DNA of 64,000 nt from Thermococcus aggregans (GCF_024022995.1 NZ_CP099582.1:434001-498000); one strand, 5' to 3'. Positions 15,873 to 24,504 are shown, counted from the first letter of the stretch. The notes: generated from the sequence alone by a model not told the origin. Numbers and translations are program-made.

Positions 15873-16835
15873 ATGATTAGAACTCTCAAGATTCAAAATT
15901 TTAAGTCAATTAAGAATCTTGAACTGGGGTGTAAACGGATCAACATCTTCATTGGAAAGCCTAATGTGGGAAAATCCAACATTTTGGAAGCAATTGGAAT
16001 ACTCTCTTTTGGTGGTTATGGCGGGAGTTTGAGTGATTTTGTTAGGTTTGAGAACATTGGAAACCTATTCTACGACAACGATGTAAATGAACCAGTTGAA
16101 ATTTCTGCAGAGTCTAACAAGTTTAAAATGCAGTTTGACGGTTCGGTATTTGTCGGTAGATACGGGGATTCGAATGAAGTCGGGTTTGAATATAATGGGA
16201 GGCGGATTGGTGGTACTATTCCCGTCAAGGACTTAAGGCCTTTCAAGTTTTATCGTTTCAAAAAATTGCGCGAATTCAGATCTCACAATTTAGAATTTCT
16301 GTTGCCTCCACACGGTAGGAATCTTTTAACTGTTTTGCTAACCCACAAGGAACTTAAATCAACCATTGCAGAGATATTCAAATCTTATGGGTTGAGAATA
16401 GCTCTCAAGCCTCAAGAAAACAAAATTGAAGTCGTGAAGCTTTTTGAGGACATCCTCATAGGCTATCCCTACTCTCTAGTTTCGGACACTCTGCAGAGAG
16501 TAGTCTTTTACTTAGCTGCTATTGAGTCCAATAAGGACTCAATCTTGGCTTTTGAAGAACCTGAAGCCCATGCTTTTCCCTACTACACTAAGTTTTTGGC
16601 TGAGAGAATAGCGTTAGATAACAGCAATCAATATTTCATCTCAACTCATAATCCGTATTTTCTACTTTCAGTTCTTGAAAAGACCCCGTTGGAGGATATC
16701 AACGTATTTGTAGTTTATTTTGAAGACTACCAAACGAAAGTAAAAAGGCTTAGTAAAGGTAACTTAGAGGAAATTATGGATCTTGAACTCGATGTTTTCT
16801 TTAACATTGACAGATTCTTGGGGGAGCAAGAATGA
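15873..16835 (+). CDS. RecF/OLD-like AAA-type ATPase (first gene of a three-gene operon)
   Basis: 320 residues from ATG 15873 (GGTGA upstream). IRTLKIQNFKSIKNLEL is the classic N-terminus of SMC/RecF/OLD ABC-type ATPases. Walker A is GKPNVGKS at 28-35, Walker B ILAFEEPEAH with Glu at 228-229, and the switch His is in STHNP at 257. The coiled-coil region is short and no TOPRIM or HNH nuclease is fused. The stop overlaps the next gene as ATGA. Comparable ATPases in Gabija, PARIS and OLD systems sense phage and control a partner effector. Function here is inferred. Confidence 0.8.
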   Translation: MIRTLKIQNFKSIKNLELGCKRINIFIGKPNVGKSNILEAIGILSFGGYGGSLSDFVRFENIGNLFYDNDVNEPVEISAESNKFKMQFDGSVFVGRYGDSNEVGFEYNGRRIGGTIPVKDLRPFKFYRFKKLREFRSHNLEFLLPPHGRNLLTVLLTHKELKSTIAEIFKSYGLRIALKPQENKIEVVKLFEDILIGYPYSLVSDTLQRVVFYLAAIESNKDSILAFEEPEAHAFPYYTKFLAERIALDNSNQYFISTHNPYFLLSVLEKTPLEDINVFVVYFEDYQTKVKRLSKGNLEEIMDLELDVFFNIDRFLGEQE

Positions 16836-17317
16836 GATATGTCCTTGTGGAGTGCAATCCAGATAAACTATTGGTAAGAAAGTTGGGAGTTCCAAAGAAA
16901 AGTATCCTCCATGCTGGATCAAAGAGTGAAGTCTGCAAAAGGCTCGAAAAGAAAATGACGAACAGTGTTGGTCTGATTGATGAAGATCCTTTTAGTGTTC
17001 AGCCACGTTATATCAAGAAATTAGAGATTCTTGAAAATTCACAAAAGTTTGGCATTAGGGTTTTATTCGATAAAACAAGAAGCAATTATATAATAGTCTT
17101 TTCACCTAGACTTGAAGAGTGGATAATAAAGGCTTCTGGAGAGGCTAAGATTGATGTTAGAAAATATAACCTTCCTGAGGACGGGAATAAGCTACACAAG
17201 ATTATAAACAGTAACCTTACTAAATTTGAAAGTCTGTTAGATGAGCTTATCGATAAAAGTGATAGACTTCTTGCTCTGAGGGATTATCTCTTAGGAGGGT
17301 TAGGTGATGGAATTTGA
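16832..17317 (+). CDS. Small TOPRIM-like protein, partner of the ATPase
   Basis: 161 residues; not a clear member of a family I can name with certainty. The order of motifs fits a TOPRIM fold: Glu7 in RYVLVECNPDK after strand 1, then the acid pair D50/D52 in SVGLIDEDPF, then NYIIVFSPRLEEW (84-96), which resembles the [strand]-P-x-LExW motif of TOPRIM proteins in DUF3226/DUF4435-like defence effectors. It starts inside the ATPase stop codon (ATGA) and its own end overlaps the macrodomain gene. Likely a nuclease or nucleic-acid-binding effector; unproven. Confidence 0.55.
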   Translation: MRYVLVECNPDKLLVRKLGVPKKSILHAGSKSEVCKRLEKKMTNSVGLIDEDPFSVQPRYIKKLEILENSQKFGIRVLFDKTRSNYIIVFSPRLEEWIIKASGEAKIDVRKYNLPEDGNKLHKIINSNLTKFESLLDELIDKSDRLLALRDYLLGGLGDGI

Positions 17318-17873
17318 GTTTGGTTCTCTCAGGTTTAAAGTTGCCCAAGGGGACATAACCAAGTTTCCTGCAGAAGCAATAGTAAATGCTGCAAACAAAT
17401 ACCTCGAACACGGTGGAGGAGTTGCTTACGCAATAGCGAAGGCCGCCGCGGGAGATGTGAGAGAGTACATAAGGATAAGCAAAGAGGCTATGCGAGAACA
17501 GATTGGGAGAGACTACATCGAGCATGGAGAAGTAGTTGTCACTCCAGCTATGAAAATGGAGCAATATGGGATTGAATACGTCATCCACACTGTTGGGCCT
17601 TACTGTGGCGGTAGATGGGACGAGGATAAGAAGGAGAAGCTGAAGAAAGCAATCCTCGGCGCTTTGAGAAAAGCTGACGAGCTGGGCGTTAAGACAATAG
17701 CATTTCCAGCCATAAGTGCCGGTATCTATGGATGCCCCTTTGAAGAGGTCGTGAAAACCTTCAAGGAGACTGTGGAAGAGTTCTCAAGAGAGGCTAAGAG
17801 TGTCAAGGAAGTTTATCTGGTGCTGTACTCCAGAGATAGCTATGAACAAGCATTAAAAGTCTTAGGAGGCTAG
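17307..17873 (+). CDS. Macrodomain protein, probable ADP-ribose hydrolase
   Basis: 188 residues from ATG 17307, with GGAGGG eight bases upstream and an 11-base overlap with the previous gene. Macrodomain signatures are the adenine-binding VAQGDITKFPAEAIVNAAN (12-30), the GGGVAYAIAKAAG-like loop (36-48), the VIHTVGP strand and the phosphate loop AFPAISAGIYGCPFEEV. These resemble archaeal Af1521-type proteins that bind ADP-ribose and remove it from proteins or process O-acetyl-ADP-ribose. The overlap ties it to the ATPase/TOPRIM-like pair, which is unusual. Confidence 0.9.
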   Translation: MEFEFGSLRFKVAQGDITKFPAEAIVNAANKYLEHGGGVAYAIAKAAAGDVREYIRISKEAMREQIGRDYIEHGEVVVTPAMKMEQYGIEYVIHTVGPYCGGRWDEDKKEKLKKAILGALRKADELGVKTIAFPAISAGIYGCPFEEVVKTFKETVEEFSREAKSVKEVYLVLYSRDSYEQALKVLGG

Positions 17874-17922
17874 CATCCTCCTGAAGTTGCGAAAGATAAA
17901 GACCCTTTAAGATGGTGTCTCA

Positions 17923-18351
17923 ATGAAAGTGAACAAAAAACTCAAAAAGAACAACTCTCCCGAAAGTCGTACATGGCTTTCACTTCTTTTAATGCTCAGA
18001 CTTGCCTTTCGGCTCATTTCGGTCATGAATGCACTTGGCATTGTCCTCTTTTACAATGTTTCCCTTTTCATGAAGCTACCCATGCCCCGTTTCGTTCTTC
18101 CAGGATATATCCTCCTCATGGGCGCTCTGGAGGTTTACCTTGTTATTGCCCTTAGGAAGGGAGTATTCCCTATAACAGCCTTGGCCGTCTATTTCATTAC
18201 AGCGCTCCTTTTTGAGTTGCCCTATGCCGTTTTAAGTGCAGACTCGCTGGGATTAAAGCTCTTTGTTCTCCCATGGTATTTAAGTGTGATAATTGGGTTT
18301 GGCTTGGTTTTAAATGAACTTCGTAACATCGTACTGGTACGTAGGAGATAA
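17923..18351 (+). CDS. Small membrane protein of unknown function
   Basis: The 142-residue protein has a basic, Asn-rich N-terminus followed by four hydrophobic segments (about 20-45, 58-80, 84-105, 115-135). No recognised motif. GGTG lies upstream of the ATG. The gene stands between the macrodomain gene and the NAD(P)HX repair gene on the same strand with 50-base gaps, so it may be an independent unit. Confidence 0.55.
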   Translation: MKVNKKLKKNNSPESRTWLSLLLMLRLAFRLISVMNALGIVLFYNVSLFMKLPMPRFVLPGYILLMGALEVYLVIALRKGVFPITALAVYFITALLFELPYAVLSADSLGLKLFVLPWYLSVIIGFGLVLNELRNIVLVRRR

Positions 18352-18414
18352 GAGAATCTTTTCTAAGCGATACACTTTAATTCTCCTTTTCCAATCTTCT
18401 CATTGGTGACGCTT

Positions 18415-19857
18415 ATGAAAATTGAGGACGTTTACGTCTGGGACATAAATGCTAAATGGCTCGGGATTACTCCTTATCAGCTCATGGAGAACGCTGGCGC
18501 TGGAGTCGCGAGGGTAATAGAAGAGAGATTCGGCAATGGGCTCAAAATAGCGATCTTTTCTGGAACAGGAAACAACGGCGGCGATGGTTTTGTTGCGGCT
18601 AGGCATTTAAGCTTTGAAAACGACGTAACACTCTTCCTTGTGGGGGATGAAGCAAAAATCAGGAGTGAAGAAGCCAAGCACAACTGGGAAATCCTCAAGA
18701 GGCTTGACTTTGTAAAGATTAAGGTTCTCAAGGACTCAAGCCAGATAAAGGCTCTCAACCTTGAAGGCTTTGATGTTATAGTGGATGCTCTCCTCGGTGC
18801 CGGAACAAAAGGAGAGCCCAGGGAGCCAGTTCGCTCTGCTGTGGAGAAGATAAACGAATACGCTGGAAAGGCAAAAATAGTAAGCGTTGACCTTCCTAGC
18901 GGGTATCCATCAGCTGTTCGCGTTAAGGCGGACTTTGCGGTAACCTTCCAGTGGGACAAGGAAGAGTACCAAGGCTTTGAACGCGTTGTGGTCAAGATTG
19001 GCTATCCTAAAGAGCTCTACCACCTCGTAGGGCCAGGAGATGCTAAGTTTGCCCTGCAAAAGAAGGGAGAGTACAAGGGACAGAACGGGAAGCTCCTCAT
19101 AATTGGGGGAAGTGAAGATTATTTTGGAGCGCCTTATTTGGCTGCAAAGGCCGCAAGCTATATAGTGGATTTAGTGTATCTGGCAATGCCCGAATATCCA
19201 GCAAGACGCATTAGCGACCCAGACATGATTCTTAGACCCTTTGAAGGGAAAAACTTTGGTGAAGAGCATCTTGAAAAGGCTCTCGAACTTTCAAAAGGCG
19301 TTGATGCCGTTATTATAGGTCCTGGAATTGGCCAGAAAGATGAAACTCAGAGCTTCATTAGGAAATTCATAAAAAGCTGTGAAAAGCCAATGGTCATAGA
19401 CGCTGATGCCCTAAAAGCACTTTCAGGGAATTTAGACGTTCTTAGAGGCAAGAAATTCGTTTTAACTCCTCATGCTGGAGAATTTAAGATTCTATTTGGA
19501 GAGAAGCCCGAAGGAAGTTCATATAAGAAAGCAAAAATTGTAACGGAGAAAGCAAAAGAAATAGGTGGCACAATTCTGCTTAAGGGAACATACGACATTA
19601 TAAGCGATGGCAAGACATGGAAGTACAACAAAACTGGAAACAAAGGCATGACCACTGGAGGAACCGGAGATGTGCTTGCAGGTCTTGTCGGTGCACTCCT
19701 CGCGCTTGGCAACGAGCCTCTAAGGGCGGCAAGCGTTGGTGCCTTCCTCAACGGTCTTGCAGGAGACATGGTAAAAGGCGAGCTTGGAGAAAACTTTACA
19801 GCACTGGAGGTTGCCAAAAAAGTCCCGTATGCGATCAAGTGGGTTCTGGAGTTCTAA
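18415..19857 (+). CDS. nnr: Bifunctional NAD(P)HX epimerase/dehydratase
   Basis: 480 residues from ATG 18415 (GGTGA upstream). The N-terminal YjeF_N epimerase domain (about 1-200) has SGTGNNGGDGFVAARHL and DALLGAGTKGEP. The C-terminal ADP-dependent dehydratase, a ribokinase-like fold (about 210-480), has KLLIIGGSEDYFGAP, IGPGIGQ, VIDADALKAL, LTPHAGEF and TGGTGDVLAGLVG. It repairs damaged hydrated NADH and NADPH, which matters at high temperature. Fusion of both activities is the usual archaeal arrangement. The 3' end overlaps the convergent DUF5305 gene by four bases. Confidence 0.95.
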   Translation: MKIEDVYVWDINAKWLGITPYQLMENAGAGVARVIEERFGNGLKIAIFSGTGNNGGDGFVAARHLSFENDVTLFLVGDEAKIRSEEAKHNWEILKRLDFVKIKVLKDSSQIKALNLEGFDVIVDALLGAGTKGEPREPVRSAVEKINEYAGKAKIVSVDLPSGYPSAVRVKADFAVTFQWDKEEYQGFERVVVKIGYPKELYHLVGPGDAKFALQKKGEYKGQNGKLLIIGGSEDYFGAPYLAAKAASYIVDLVYLAMPEYPARRISDPDMILRPFEGKNFGEEHLEKALELSKGVDAVIIGPGIGQKDETQSFIRKFIKSCEKPMVIDADALKALSGNLDVLRGKKFVLTPHAGEFKILFGEKPEGSSYKKAKIVTEKAKEIGGTILLKGTYDIISDGKTWKYNKTGNKGMTTGGTGDVLAGLVGALLALGNEPLRAASVGAFLNGLAGDMVKGELGENFTALEVAKKVPYAIKWVLEF

Positions 19858-20891
19858 GATTTCTCTTGTTTTGACATTTCTTCGATTGAGAATTCATATC
19901 TTACATCTATATCAAGCACATAAAATATGTGTTTGCCATTTTCTTCTTGGTGTATTATTGGCTTAACAGACTCCTCTGATATTTTAACCAGATCTTCAAA
20001 AGATTTAACTCTTACAATTGTTCTCTCCGGCCCTTTTTCTACTGTGTCTTCCGATTCAACAATGATATCACTGTACTTCTTTAGATAACTATTTATCAAA
20101 CTCTTTCTGCTCCTTTTCTTCCGTATTTTTTGGAGATGATATATAAAAGCTATTGAGAAAACGGTGGACAAAACATAGAGGGCGAATCGGATATATCTGA
20201 CGTTAGTGAGGTATATGGTTTGGTATTCCCCAATGCTCTTCCTATCATTATGGGTCAATCCCTCAAAAGAAAGACGATTTTTGGAATAAAGCAAACTTAT
20301 CGTCATTGTCGGAATGAATTCCTCATGCACTGGTTTTAATCCGATTTTAGTACTCACGGAGATATGGGGAACTATTTTTAGATAATAAACCTCGGAAAAG
20401 GCCGCTGTTTCTTCCCTTATGGCTTCTATTAGTTTGGTTATATTAGTCATGTTAAAACTTAAACTCTCCGAGATTTGGACATTTGGGGAGTCCCTAGTTA
20501 ATGTCCTTCGAGGTATCGTGAGATAAATCTTTTTCCAGTTGTTTGGAGATTCCAAATAGCATGTTATGTCATAGCTTATATTAGTCGATTCCATGATTTT
20601 GGGTTCTACAACAAACCAGTATGTAAAGGATACATTCACAAACTTTACCAATGAAATGTATGGGGTTTCATTTGGTCTTAATACACTCCTGTTGTCATAA
20701 ACAATATTTGGTTTTACTATGACCCTATAATCGTATACCGCTTTTTGGGAATAATTAAATGTGGGGACAAATTTAATCTCCTTTTCCGGCATTTTTTGAG
20801 AGTAGTAAACACCATAAAGGCTTAGAATAAGAAGGAGAAGCAACAATGATGTTATTAAATAATCTCTTGTTCTACTTTCAGTTTCTTTCAT
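19854..20891 (-). CDS. DUF5305 family membrane protein, in TasA/SipW-type cluster
   Basis: 345 residues: an N-terminal membrane anchor (about 10-30), a long extracellular beta-rich part with many Asn-x-Ser/Thr sequons, a second membrane span (about 237-258), and a charged cytoplasmic tail. This two-anchor layout is that of DUF5305, which is found beside archaeal SipW-type signal peptidases. It starts four bases after the signal peptidase gene ends, so it belongs to the same operon. A role in assembling or anchoring the exported TasA-like protein is inferred, not shown. Confidence 0.7.
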   Translation of the reverse strand: MKETESRTRDYLITSLLLLLLILSLYGVYYSQKMPEKEIKFVPTFNYSQKAVYDYRVIVKPNIVYDNRSVLRPNETPYISLVKFVNVSFTYWFVVEPKIMESTNISYDITCYLESPNNWKKIYLTIPRRTLTRDSPNVQISESLSFNMTNITKLIEAIREETAAFSEVYYLKIVPHISVSTKIGLKPVHEEFIPTMTISLLYSKNRLSFEGLTHNDRKSIGEYQTIYLTNVRYIRFALYVLSTVFSIAFIYHLQKIRKKRSRKSLINSYLKKYSDIIVESEDTVEKGPERTIVRVKSFEDLVKISEESVKPIIHQEENGKHIFYVLDIDVRYEFSIEEMSKQEKS

Positions 20892-20895
20892 ATTT

Positions 20896-21915
20896 TCACC
20901 CTTCTGTTATATTTAACACTTTAAAAGACAGCTCCTTGCAACTTGCTCCATAATAATATCTGTTTCCATCCCACTTAACTTCAATCTTCCATGTTCCTTG
21001 CTGATCTAACTTCTGAACGTAGCTATATGTACCCGCGGAATCTGTAGATATCCTTTGAGTTATTTCGCTTCCATTTATAGTATATTTCAACGTTAAGTTG
21101 ACTTTCTGATGAATCGGGGAAACTGAACCAGTTATTATGATCAAATCTCCCAGATAGTATGTCGTGTTATTAGGTACTATAAAACATGTTACTGTGCTTG
21201 GATTTTTCCATTCTCCAGCCTTAGCACTCACGCTTAATGATTCCTTGTCATAAAAAGAACCTAAATTATTCGAAGCAAAACGGGGAAGCATAAACCATGC
21301 AGTACTTACGAGCAATATCATGAGGAGTAACAATACGGTTGTATCTAAGATAGGGGTGTGCCTGTTTCTGCTGTTTCTAAAGATTAATGCTGCTACCCCT
21401 CTTTTTCTCCTTCTCTTGTTAGGGTTATAGGTGAGAATCATGTAAATTTTAAATACTTGATAAAATACAAGCAATACTAGAGGAATCAGCACAAATACAA
21501 GGTACGAGGATTTAGTGTAGAAATATCTTGTGGGAAGGATGAGAGCAACTTTCCCAATAATTTGAGATTCTTCTATATAGCTGGGATCCGGATCCTCATT
21601 GGCATCTCCCTTCAATCTAAAAAGAATGTTTTCACCAGAATCTATCTTCTCTATGACTCTGTGGGTATAAAAACTGGAACTCATGTTAGCAACGACAATG
21701 TCCCCTTCTATGATGTCCTGCGGATTAACGGCACGTGCAAAGACCAGGTCTCCCGGATATATTGCGGGTTTCATGCTTCCACTTAAAACGATATAAGCAT
21801 TATCGACACCGATTATTCTTGGATGAACATATATAACAGCCGGGATGATAAGGACTAATAGGATCATAAATAGCATGAATTTTATTGGAAAACCTCCCTT
21901 GGAAGTTCTTCTCAA
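20896..21915 (-). CDS. SipW-type signal peptidase I with extra C-terminal domain
   Basis: 339 residues. The N-terminal membrane span (12-31) leads into the S26 catalytic core: Ser47 in VLSGSMKPAIYPGDLV, His85 in FYTHRVIEK in place of the bacterial Lys, and Asp in LKGDANEDPDPSYI (about 104-110). This is the archaeal/ER/SipW subclass. A second span follows at about 129-150, a basic stretch NKRRRKRG, a third span, and then a secreted Ig-like beta domain that is uncommon for a signal peptidase. It lies 37 bases after the TasA-like gene, its likely dedicated substrate. Confidence 0.85.
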   Translation of the reverse strand: MRRTSKGGFPIKFMLFMILLVLIIPAVIYVHPRIIGVDNAYIVLSGSMKPAIYPGDLVFARAVNPQDIIEGDIVVANMSSSFYTHRVIEKIDSGENILFRLKGDANEDPDPSYIEESQIIGKVALILPTRYFYTKSSYLVFVLIPLVLLVFYQVFKIYMILTYNPNKRRRKRGVAALIFRNSRNRHTPILDTTVLLLLMILLVSTAWFMLPRFASNNLGSFYDKESLSVSAKAGEWKNPSTVTCFIVPNNTTYYLGDLIIITGSVSPIHQKVNLTLKYTINGSEITQRISTDSAGTYSYVQKLDQQGTWKIEVKWDGNRYYYGASCKELSFKVLNITEG

Positions 21916-21952
21916 AGGACTCCCTCCACAAAAAAATAAAAAGTTTAAAGAA

Positions 21953-22690
21953 TCAAGTCTGTATCAAACCAAATTCGATGTCGAATTCAATGCTGTCCCC
22001 CATAGCCATATTATTGGTAAGACCATTGTACTGAGGTTGTGTTGTCATAGGTGACTCTTGATCATCGAAAAACTTAATGAATACCCCTATCCATACAACT
22101 TCACCTGGATTCAGAGTCTCATCAAATCCTTGAGTTGCTGGGAAAAGATTGGTATCCAGCGGGATGCTGTAATATTCAGTCATATCCAGTCCCATAGAAC
22201 CGCTGTAGATAACGGGTTCATCCCATTGGAATACTCCATCCTTATTCTCATCCACGAAGATTGTCATTGCACATTGGTCCCAAAGTTCTCCATCTCCGTC
22301 ATTAGCATCATATCCGGTCGGATCAATTTCCATCCCGGGCTGGTCTCCAGCCGCAATCTCAGGTTCTTCAAGGCCGTTCTCGTGGCTTACAGGATTCTTA
22401 ATCTTTAAAGTGAGTTTTCCTGGAATTGTTCCAGCATTCTTCAGTTTGAAAATTCCAAGAAGGCGAGTTTCTCCAGGCTTCATATTGTCTATAGTCATGT
22501 GCACGATATTTGGATCGTCATCCCAGCTGCTACCTTTTACCTTTAGACTTAAAACTCCAGCGGTGGCAACGTTTCCATGACTTGTTTCTGTATCAGTAAA
22601 TATTGCTAGAGTTCCTGCACCTGCCAATACACCTGCTACCAGCATCAACACCATGCCCAGAAGCATGGGCATCAAAACTTTTTTTCTCAT
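21953..22690 (-). CDS. TasA/CalY-like exported protein (candidate bundling pilin)
   Basis: 245 residues from ATG 22690, chosen because GGAGGA sits six bases upstream; a GTG at 22723 is possible. The signal peptide is MRKKVLMPMLLGMVL and onward, with the SipW-type processing zone AGTLAIFTDTETSHGN (residues 25-40). The mature part is beta-rich with TASA-family phrases (VATAGVLSLKV, MKPGETRLLGIFKLKNAGTIPG, LNPGEVVWIGVFIKF). TasA forms biofilm fibres in Bacillus, and archaeal homologues (AbpA) form bundling pili by donor-strand exchange. The cluster with SipW and DUF5305 supports that role here. Confidence 0.8.
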   Translation of the reverse strand: MRKKVLMPMLLGMVLMLVAGVLAGAGTLAIFTDTETSHGNVATAGVLSLKVKGSSWDDDPNIVHMTIDNMKPGETRLLGIFKLKNAGTIPGKLTLKIKNPVSHENGLEEPEIAAGDQPGMEIDPTGYDANDGDGELWDQCAMTIFVDENKDGVFQWDEPVIYSGSMGLDMTEYYSIPLDTNLFPATQGFDETLNPGEVVWIGVFIKFFDDQESPMTTQPQYNGLTNNMAMGDSIEFDIEFGLIQT

Positions 22691-22768
22691 CTCTCTTTCC
22701 TCCATATTTTTTGATGATTCCACGATCCTTACTTAAAGAGACGTCATAATTATAGAATTGTCTTTACA

Positions 22769-22837
22769 TTGATTGGATATATTGATTGTACTACTTGTTG
22801 TATATAAAGGTTTTGCTTGTAAATATCCAAACAATCA
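22769..22837 (-). promoter_or_regulatory. Promoter and putative operator of the TasA-like operon
   Basis: On the minus strand the box A CCTTTATATAC lies at 22799-22809. It is flanked by inverted copies of a TGATTG-GATAT motif: TTGATTGGATAT at 22769-22780 and its inverse AATATCCAAACAATCA at 22822-22837. Such symmetry around a TATA box suggests a repressor or activator site, possibly for the HTH protein encoded just upstream. Nothing else gene-like is seen in 22691-23016. Confidence 0.45.
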
Positions 22838-23016
22838 TATAATCTTTTAGTAATATGCCAATACACAAAAACGAGACTTGGCCATTTTCTAAATGTTTAC
22901 ATAATTACTGAACTTTTATGTAAGAATTGGGATGTTTATTGATTATAATTTGACAGAATACTATAATATCATTCTAACTGATTTTTCATACCTAAGATGC
23001 CTAGTAGTAACAACAT

Positions 23017-23577
23017 TCAATCTTTCAATCCTAGAAGCTCTCTTAATTTTTTTGCTTCTTCTTGTAGCTTAGGAGAGTTTATCAACACTAAGAGGTTCAT
23101 CAGATGGATAAACTCTATCGGATTTAAATTAAGTCCTGCTAATCTCTTAATCAAATCTCTTGAAAGCCGTTCTACCGTTGTTAAGAATTTTTCAATTGTT
23201 TCTATGAATGCCTTTTTGTCTTCAATATTAAACCCAGCGTCTTTGAAGAGTTTGTACATTGTTTCTGCTTCTTGCTGGCGGAGTGCCCTCATTGTGGGCG
23301 TTGTTACGTCTCTATCTTGATAGGGCGTAATCAAAAAGATCCTCGCACTTCTTCGGTATAAGGTCTCGTTTCCATCTCTTCCGACTTTTTCTACAAATCC
23401 TGCTTTTTCAAGAAGGTTTATGTGTCGGTATATTGTTGAAGGATTTTTCTTCAGAACAACACTAATTTCAGAAACAGACATAGCGCGTTCTCTGAGTAAG
23501 TTAACTATATCAAGCCTCGTCCTATCCCCTAATAGCTTAATTTTCTCGGGATCCGTAATGATCAATACTTCTTTCAT
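23017..23577 (-). CDS. ArsR-type winged-helix transcriptional regulator
   Basis: 186 residues. The N-terminal winged HTH spans about 10-80: LLGDRTRLDIVNLLRERAMS, VSEISVVLKKNPSTIYRHIN as recognition helix, then a wing with GFVEKVGRDGNETLYRR. The C-terminal helical part contains TVERLSRDLIKRL and may bind ligand or dimerise. It lies directly upstream of the TasA-like operon and shares its direction, so local control is plausible. A second regulator of similar design is encoded at 23923-24504. Confidence 0.85.
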   Translation of the reverse strand: MKEVLIITDPEKIKLLGDRTRLDIVNLLRERAMSVSEISVVLKKNPSTIYRHINLLEKAGFVEKVGRDGNETLYRRSARIFLITPYQDRDVTTPTMRALRQQEAETMYKLFKDAGFNIEDKKAFIETIEKFLTTVERLSRDLIKRLAGLNLNPIEFIHLMNLLVLINSPKLQEEAKKLRELLGLKD

Positions 23578-23591
23578 AACTCCTCTAACTC

Positions 23592-23897
23592 TTAGAATTC
23601 TTCCAGCTTATCTTGGGGGGTTTCACTTTCTTCAATAATTTTCTTTCCAGCGGCTACCATATCTATGCTGTGCACAACCCCGCCAAACTCCTCTATAGTT
23701 CTTACAATCTCCTCATAATCCAGATTATCCCCGACGATGGTTATCTTAACATTTTCCGTTTCTTTATCTATTTCCACAAGGGTAATGTTAACTCCATCCA
23801 CCCCTTTCAGCTCACTCAACCCCAAAGCCAGTTCAGTGACCATAGGCTGGTGAGGCTTAAGTACATCCAACACGAGAAGTCTAATGCCTTTTGCCAT
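23592..23897 (-). CDS. DUF211 family protein
   Basis: 101 residues: GIRLLVLDVLKPHQPMVTEL, then VDGVNITLVEIDKETENVKI, then IVRTIEEFGGVVHSIDMVAAG. This is the ferredoxin-like fold of archaeal DUF211 proteins, structurally related to ACT-like regulators that form ring-shaped oligomers. It lies 14 bases upstream of the HTH gene 23017-23577 and 25 bases downstream of another HTH gene, so all three appear to form one operon. Molecular role unknown. Confidence 0.85.
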   Translation of the reverse strand: MAKGIRLLVLDVLKPHQPMVTELALGLSELKGVDGVNITLVEIDKETENVKITIVGDNLDYEEIVRTIEEFGGVVHSIDMVAAGKKIIEESETPQDKLEEF

Positions 23898-23922
23898 CTT
23901 CTATCCCGTTTCCCCTTTGAAT

Positions 23923-24504
23923 TTACTCCTTTTTAAGTATTTCCCCGAGCTTTCTCAAAAGCTCTATTGCCTCCTCATCTCTCCCAACTTCAGCCATGGT
24001 GAGCCAATCAATGGCATGGATTATGTCTTCATTTGAAAATTCCTTGAGGGTCTCTTCTTTTTCCTCTATTTCTGCAGAAATTTTTGCTGTATATGAGTGT
24101 TCTTTTTCTAGGAGTCTGTCCATTGTGTTCAAAAGTTCTTCCTCGTCGAACTTATAGCCAAGGGCTTTGAAAACATCGAGCTTTGTCTTTAATCTCGATC
24201 TAGCCAAATACCTAAGCTCTTCGTCTCCAAGGTAGAGGTTTATGTAAAATACATCTGCAGTTCTTCCATAGTATTTTTCGACCAGGTTTCCTTTCATTTC
24301 AGTTCTTTTTACCTCTACAAGGCCAGCTTCCTTCAGCTTCTCAATGTGGTGGTATATTGTCTGCGGTGTCTTGCCGAGAATTTCACTAAGCTGGGAAATC
24401 GTCATTTCTCTGTTTCTGAGCAGCTTCAATATCTGTCTTCTTGTATCCTCGAGCATTAGCTTTATAACATCCGGATCTGTGATAACTTTAACCTTCTTTT
24501 TCAT
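23923..24504 (-). CDS. ArsR-type winged-helix transcriptional regulator
   Basis: 193 residues from ATG 24504, with GGTGGGA upstream. The winged HTH has LMLEDTRRQILKLLRNREMT, ISQLSEILGKTPQTIYHHIE and a wing KRTEMKGNLVEKYYGRTAD. The C-terminal half is helical and acidic. Its layout parallels the regulator at 23017-23577, indicating an old duplication. It starts a three-gene minus-strand unit (HTH, DUF211, HTH) that precedes the TasA-like operon. Target genes unknown. Confidence 0.85.
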   Translation of the reverse strand: MKKKVKVITDPDVIKLMLEDTRRQILKLLRNREMTISQLSEILGKTPQTIYHHIEKLKEAGLVEVKRTEMKGNLVEKYYGRTADVFYINLYLGDEELRYLARSRLKTKLDVFKALGYKFDEEELLNTMDRLLEKEHSYTAKISAEIEEKEETLKEFSNEDIIHAIDWLTMAEVGRDEEAIELLRKLGEILKKE

